From: Planctomycetota bacterium
GTDB lineage: Bacteria > Planctomycetota > Phycisphaerae > Sedimentisphaerales > SM23-30
Direction: 5' to 3'
Assembly (NCBI GenBank): GCA_029573975.1
Contig: JAKQBU010000290.1
Span: 1 to 5,762, forward strand
DNA length: 5,762 bases
The notes beneath the pieces were generated by a model. It did not search any database. It was not told where the DNA came from and worked only from the letters and a program-made list of their open reading frames with translations. The position numbers and the translations under genes were made by a program. This document shows positions 4,708-5,762 of the stretch, in pieces. The stretch's first letter is position 1. Every line of letters starts with the position of its first letter.

Positions 4708-5762
4708 ATCAGATAGTGATAGCCATTATTGAACAGGAAAAAGAATACAAAGCCGCCGTTTTGTCGAAAAGGGGGGCCGGCTGCGAAGTTCATTATACCC
4801 ATTCCGCCGGGGCGGCGGGGCTTTCGATGGGGGATTTTTGCCGACAGGTAACATCGGCCGTCCATCTTCCCGATATCCAAGAAGGTCGGCGGATTCATTA
4901 TGTCTTCGGATATGAATCCCGCCGGACCGCCTTTTATCCGTTGCGGGTTCCGACCGTGGCCGGAGAGGAGTTAGATGCCCTGGTCCGGCTGCAGGCCGAA
5001 GAGGTATTGCCGCTGCCGGTGGACCAGATGACGCTCACCTGGCGGGCAGGCCACTCGCAAAATGGCAAACTTCCGGTTACGCTGGCGGCGTCCCGTACGG
5101 AATCTTTGGCCAATTTTTTCCGTCCGCTGGAAGAATGGAATCCGGATAAAATCGCCCTGGAAAGCGAAGCGGTGGTCAAGGCCTGCCAGGCCCTTCATCC
5201 GGGCCTGGAACCGGAGTATCTGCTGGTCTGTCCCGCCCGGCAGCATATACAGATTTATCAGGTTCAGCACCATCTGGTAGCCGGCGTGTTGACGTCGGAC
5301 AGGGATGCCGGGCCGGTGCAAACTACGGATCACCCCTCTGAAGCCCATCTTGAATCCGTTCGCCAGACATTATACAGCGCATTAAAAACCTTTGGCCTGC
5401 AGAATCAGAAGGAGTATCCGGTTTATATCCTGCCTTATGATGGCTGGCCGTCGCCGGAGGCGGTCACGGAACTGGCCCGGTCGGGGTTGAACGTGAAATG
5501 CCTTTCGTTTTCCGCGGAACATCTGCACCATTGGAAAGGGGCGGAATCGCTCGATGTATCTCTCTGGCTGGCGCCGCTGGGGCTGGCGATGATGGCCCTG
5601 GATGCCGATACCGGCACCTTGAATCTGTTTGAAACGATTTTACCTTCCGCCGCCCGGCGAAAGAAATCGCGCAGCCTGCTGAAGCTGAAATACAGTCTGA
5701 CGGCGGCTCTGCTGCTGGCGATTGCCCTGCCTTTGGTGATGTATGGCCTGGATTGGGCCCGG
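4704..5762 (+). CDS. gspL: Type II secretion platform protein GspL, PilM-like (3' partial)
   Basis: GspL is a bitopic inner-membrane protein whose cytoplasmic actin-like domain binds GspE and whose periplasmic part pairs with GspM. An open frame of 353 codons runs to the window edge. It begins at TTG 4704, overlapping the gspK stop in TTGA, with AGGGAGA 6 bases upstream. The N-terminal strand IVIAIIEQ (4-11) and KAAVL (16-20) resemble the opening of PilM/GspL. Residues 88-109 contain LQAEEVLPLPVDQM, matching the PilM/GspL 'E-x-x-hydrophobic-PhP' segment. LLVCPAR (173-179) and LGLAMMAL (292-299) fit later parts of the fold. A basic patch (RRKK, 318-321) and a single membrane helix at about 330-349 follow a LNLFETILP segment that resembles the start of PilN. 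The PilM glycine-rich nucleotide loop is not recognisable. The periplasmic domain is missing from the window. L is favoured over PilM because of the membrane helix and the position after gspK. Confidence 0.85.
   Translation, partial: MNQIVIAIIEQEKEYKAAVLSKRGAGCEVHYTHSAGAAGLSMGDFCRQVTSAVHLPDIQEGRRIHYVFGYESRRTAFYPLRVPTVAGEELDALVRLQAEEVLPLPVDQMTLTWRAGHSQNGKLPVTLAASRTESLANFFRPLEEWNPDKIALESEAVVKACQALHPGLEPEYLLVCPARQHIQIYQVQHHLVAGVLTSDRDAGPVQTTDHPSEAHLESVRQTLYSALKTFGLQNQKEYPVYILPYDGWPSPEAVTELARSGLNVKCLSFSAEHLHHWKGAESLDVSLWLAPLGLAMMALDADTGTLNLFETILPSAARRKKSRSLLKLKYSLTAALLLAIALPLVMYGLDWAR

Noticed and set aside
1..5762. A type IV pilus or DNA-uptake operon instead of a T2SS
   Set aside because: The GADG-tailed GspG, the DWRD-containing GspK without Glu5, and the F-G-H-I-J-K-L order are T2SS signatures. 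Only GspL shows pilus-like (PilM/PilN) features, which is expected from its known relationship.

Overview
The window is one continuous, co-directional run of seven protein genes on the + strand, in the order gspF-gspG-gspH-gspI-gspJ-gspK-gspL. This is the core order of a type II secretion system (T2SS) operon, which exports folded proteins across the outer membrane. Both ends are cut. gspF lacks its 5' end, and gspL runs off the 3' edge just after its membrane helix begins. The secretin (GspD), the ATPase (GspE) and GspC would be expected upstream, and GspM downstream, but none of them lies in this window.

Layout: 1-1163 is the inner-membrane platform protein GspF. 1196-1615 is the major pseudopilin GspG, with a textbook C-terminal GADG acidic loop. 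1621-2226, 2223-2693 and 2697-3368 are the minor pseudopilins GspH, GspI and GspJ. 3376-4707 is an unusually long GspK, the tip pseudopilin. 4704-5762 is a GspL/PilM-like cytoplasmic platform protein that starts at TTG inside the end of gspK. Gaps are 32, 5, -4, 3, 7 and -4 bp, so there is no room for an internal promoter of ordinary size or a terminator. The genes are almost certainly co-transcribed and several are probably translationally coupled. No RNA gene, mobile element, CRISPR array or long non-coding stretch is visible.

How they work together: GspG-K carry class III (prepilin-peptidase) leaders and assemble into the periplasmic pseudopilus. G forms the shaft, and H, I, J and K form the initiating tip. 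GspF and GspL form the inner-membrane platform that couples the GspE ATPase to pseudopilin extrusion.

Organism: DNA is moderately GC-rich and densely packed. The divergent GspH, GspK and GspL, and the Ala-Phe rather than Gly-Phe prepilin junction in GspH, suggest a lineage away from classical gammaproteobacteria. A planctomycete (Phycisphaerae-like) or a related environmental bacterium is my best guess, but this is a low-confidence impression and nothing in the window fixes the taxonomy.

Most of the window is a recognisable T2SS rather than a new system. The points most worth a second look are the three NxNTA/helix-hairpin-helix-like blocks in GspK, the last two looking like a tandem duplication; the Ala at -1 and long leader of GspH; the Q/N-rich tail of GspI built on a 9-bp tandem repeat; and the degenerate nucleotide-binding region of GspL.
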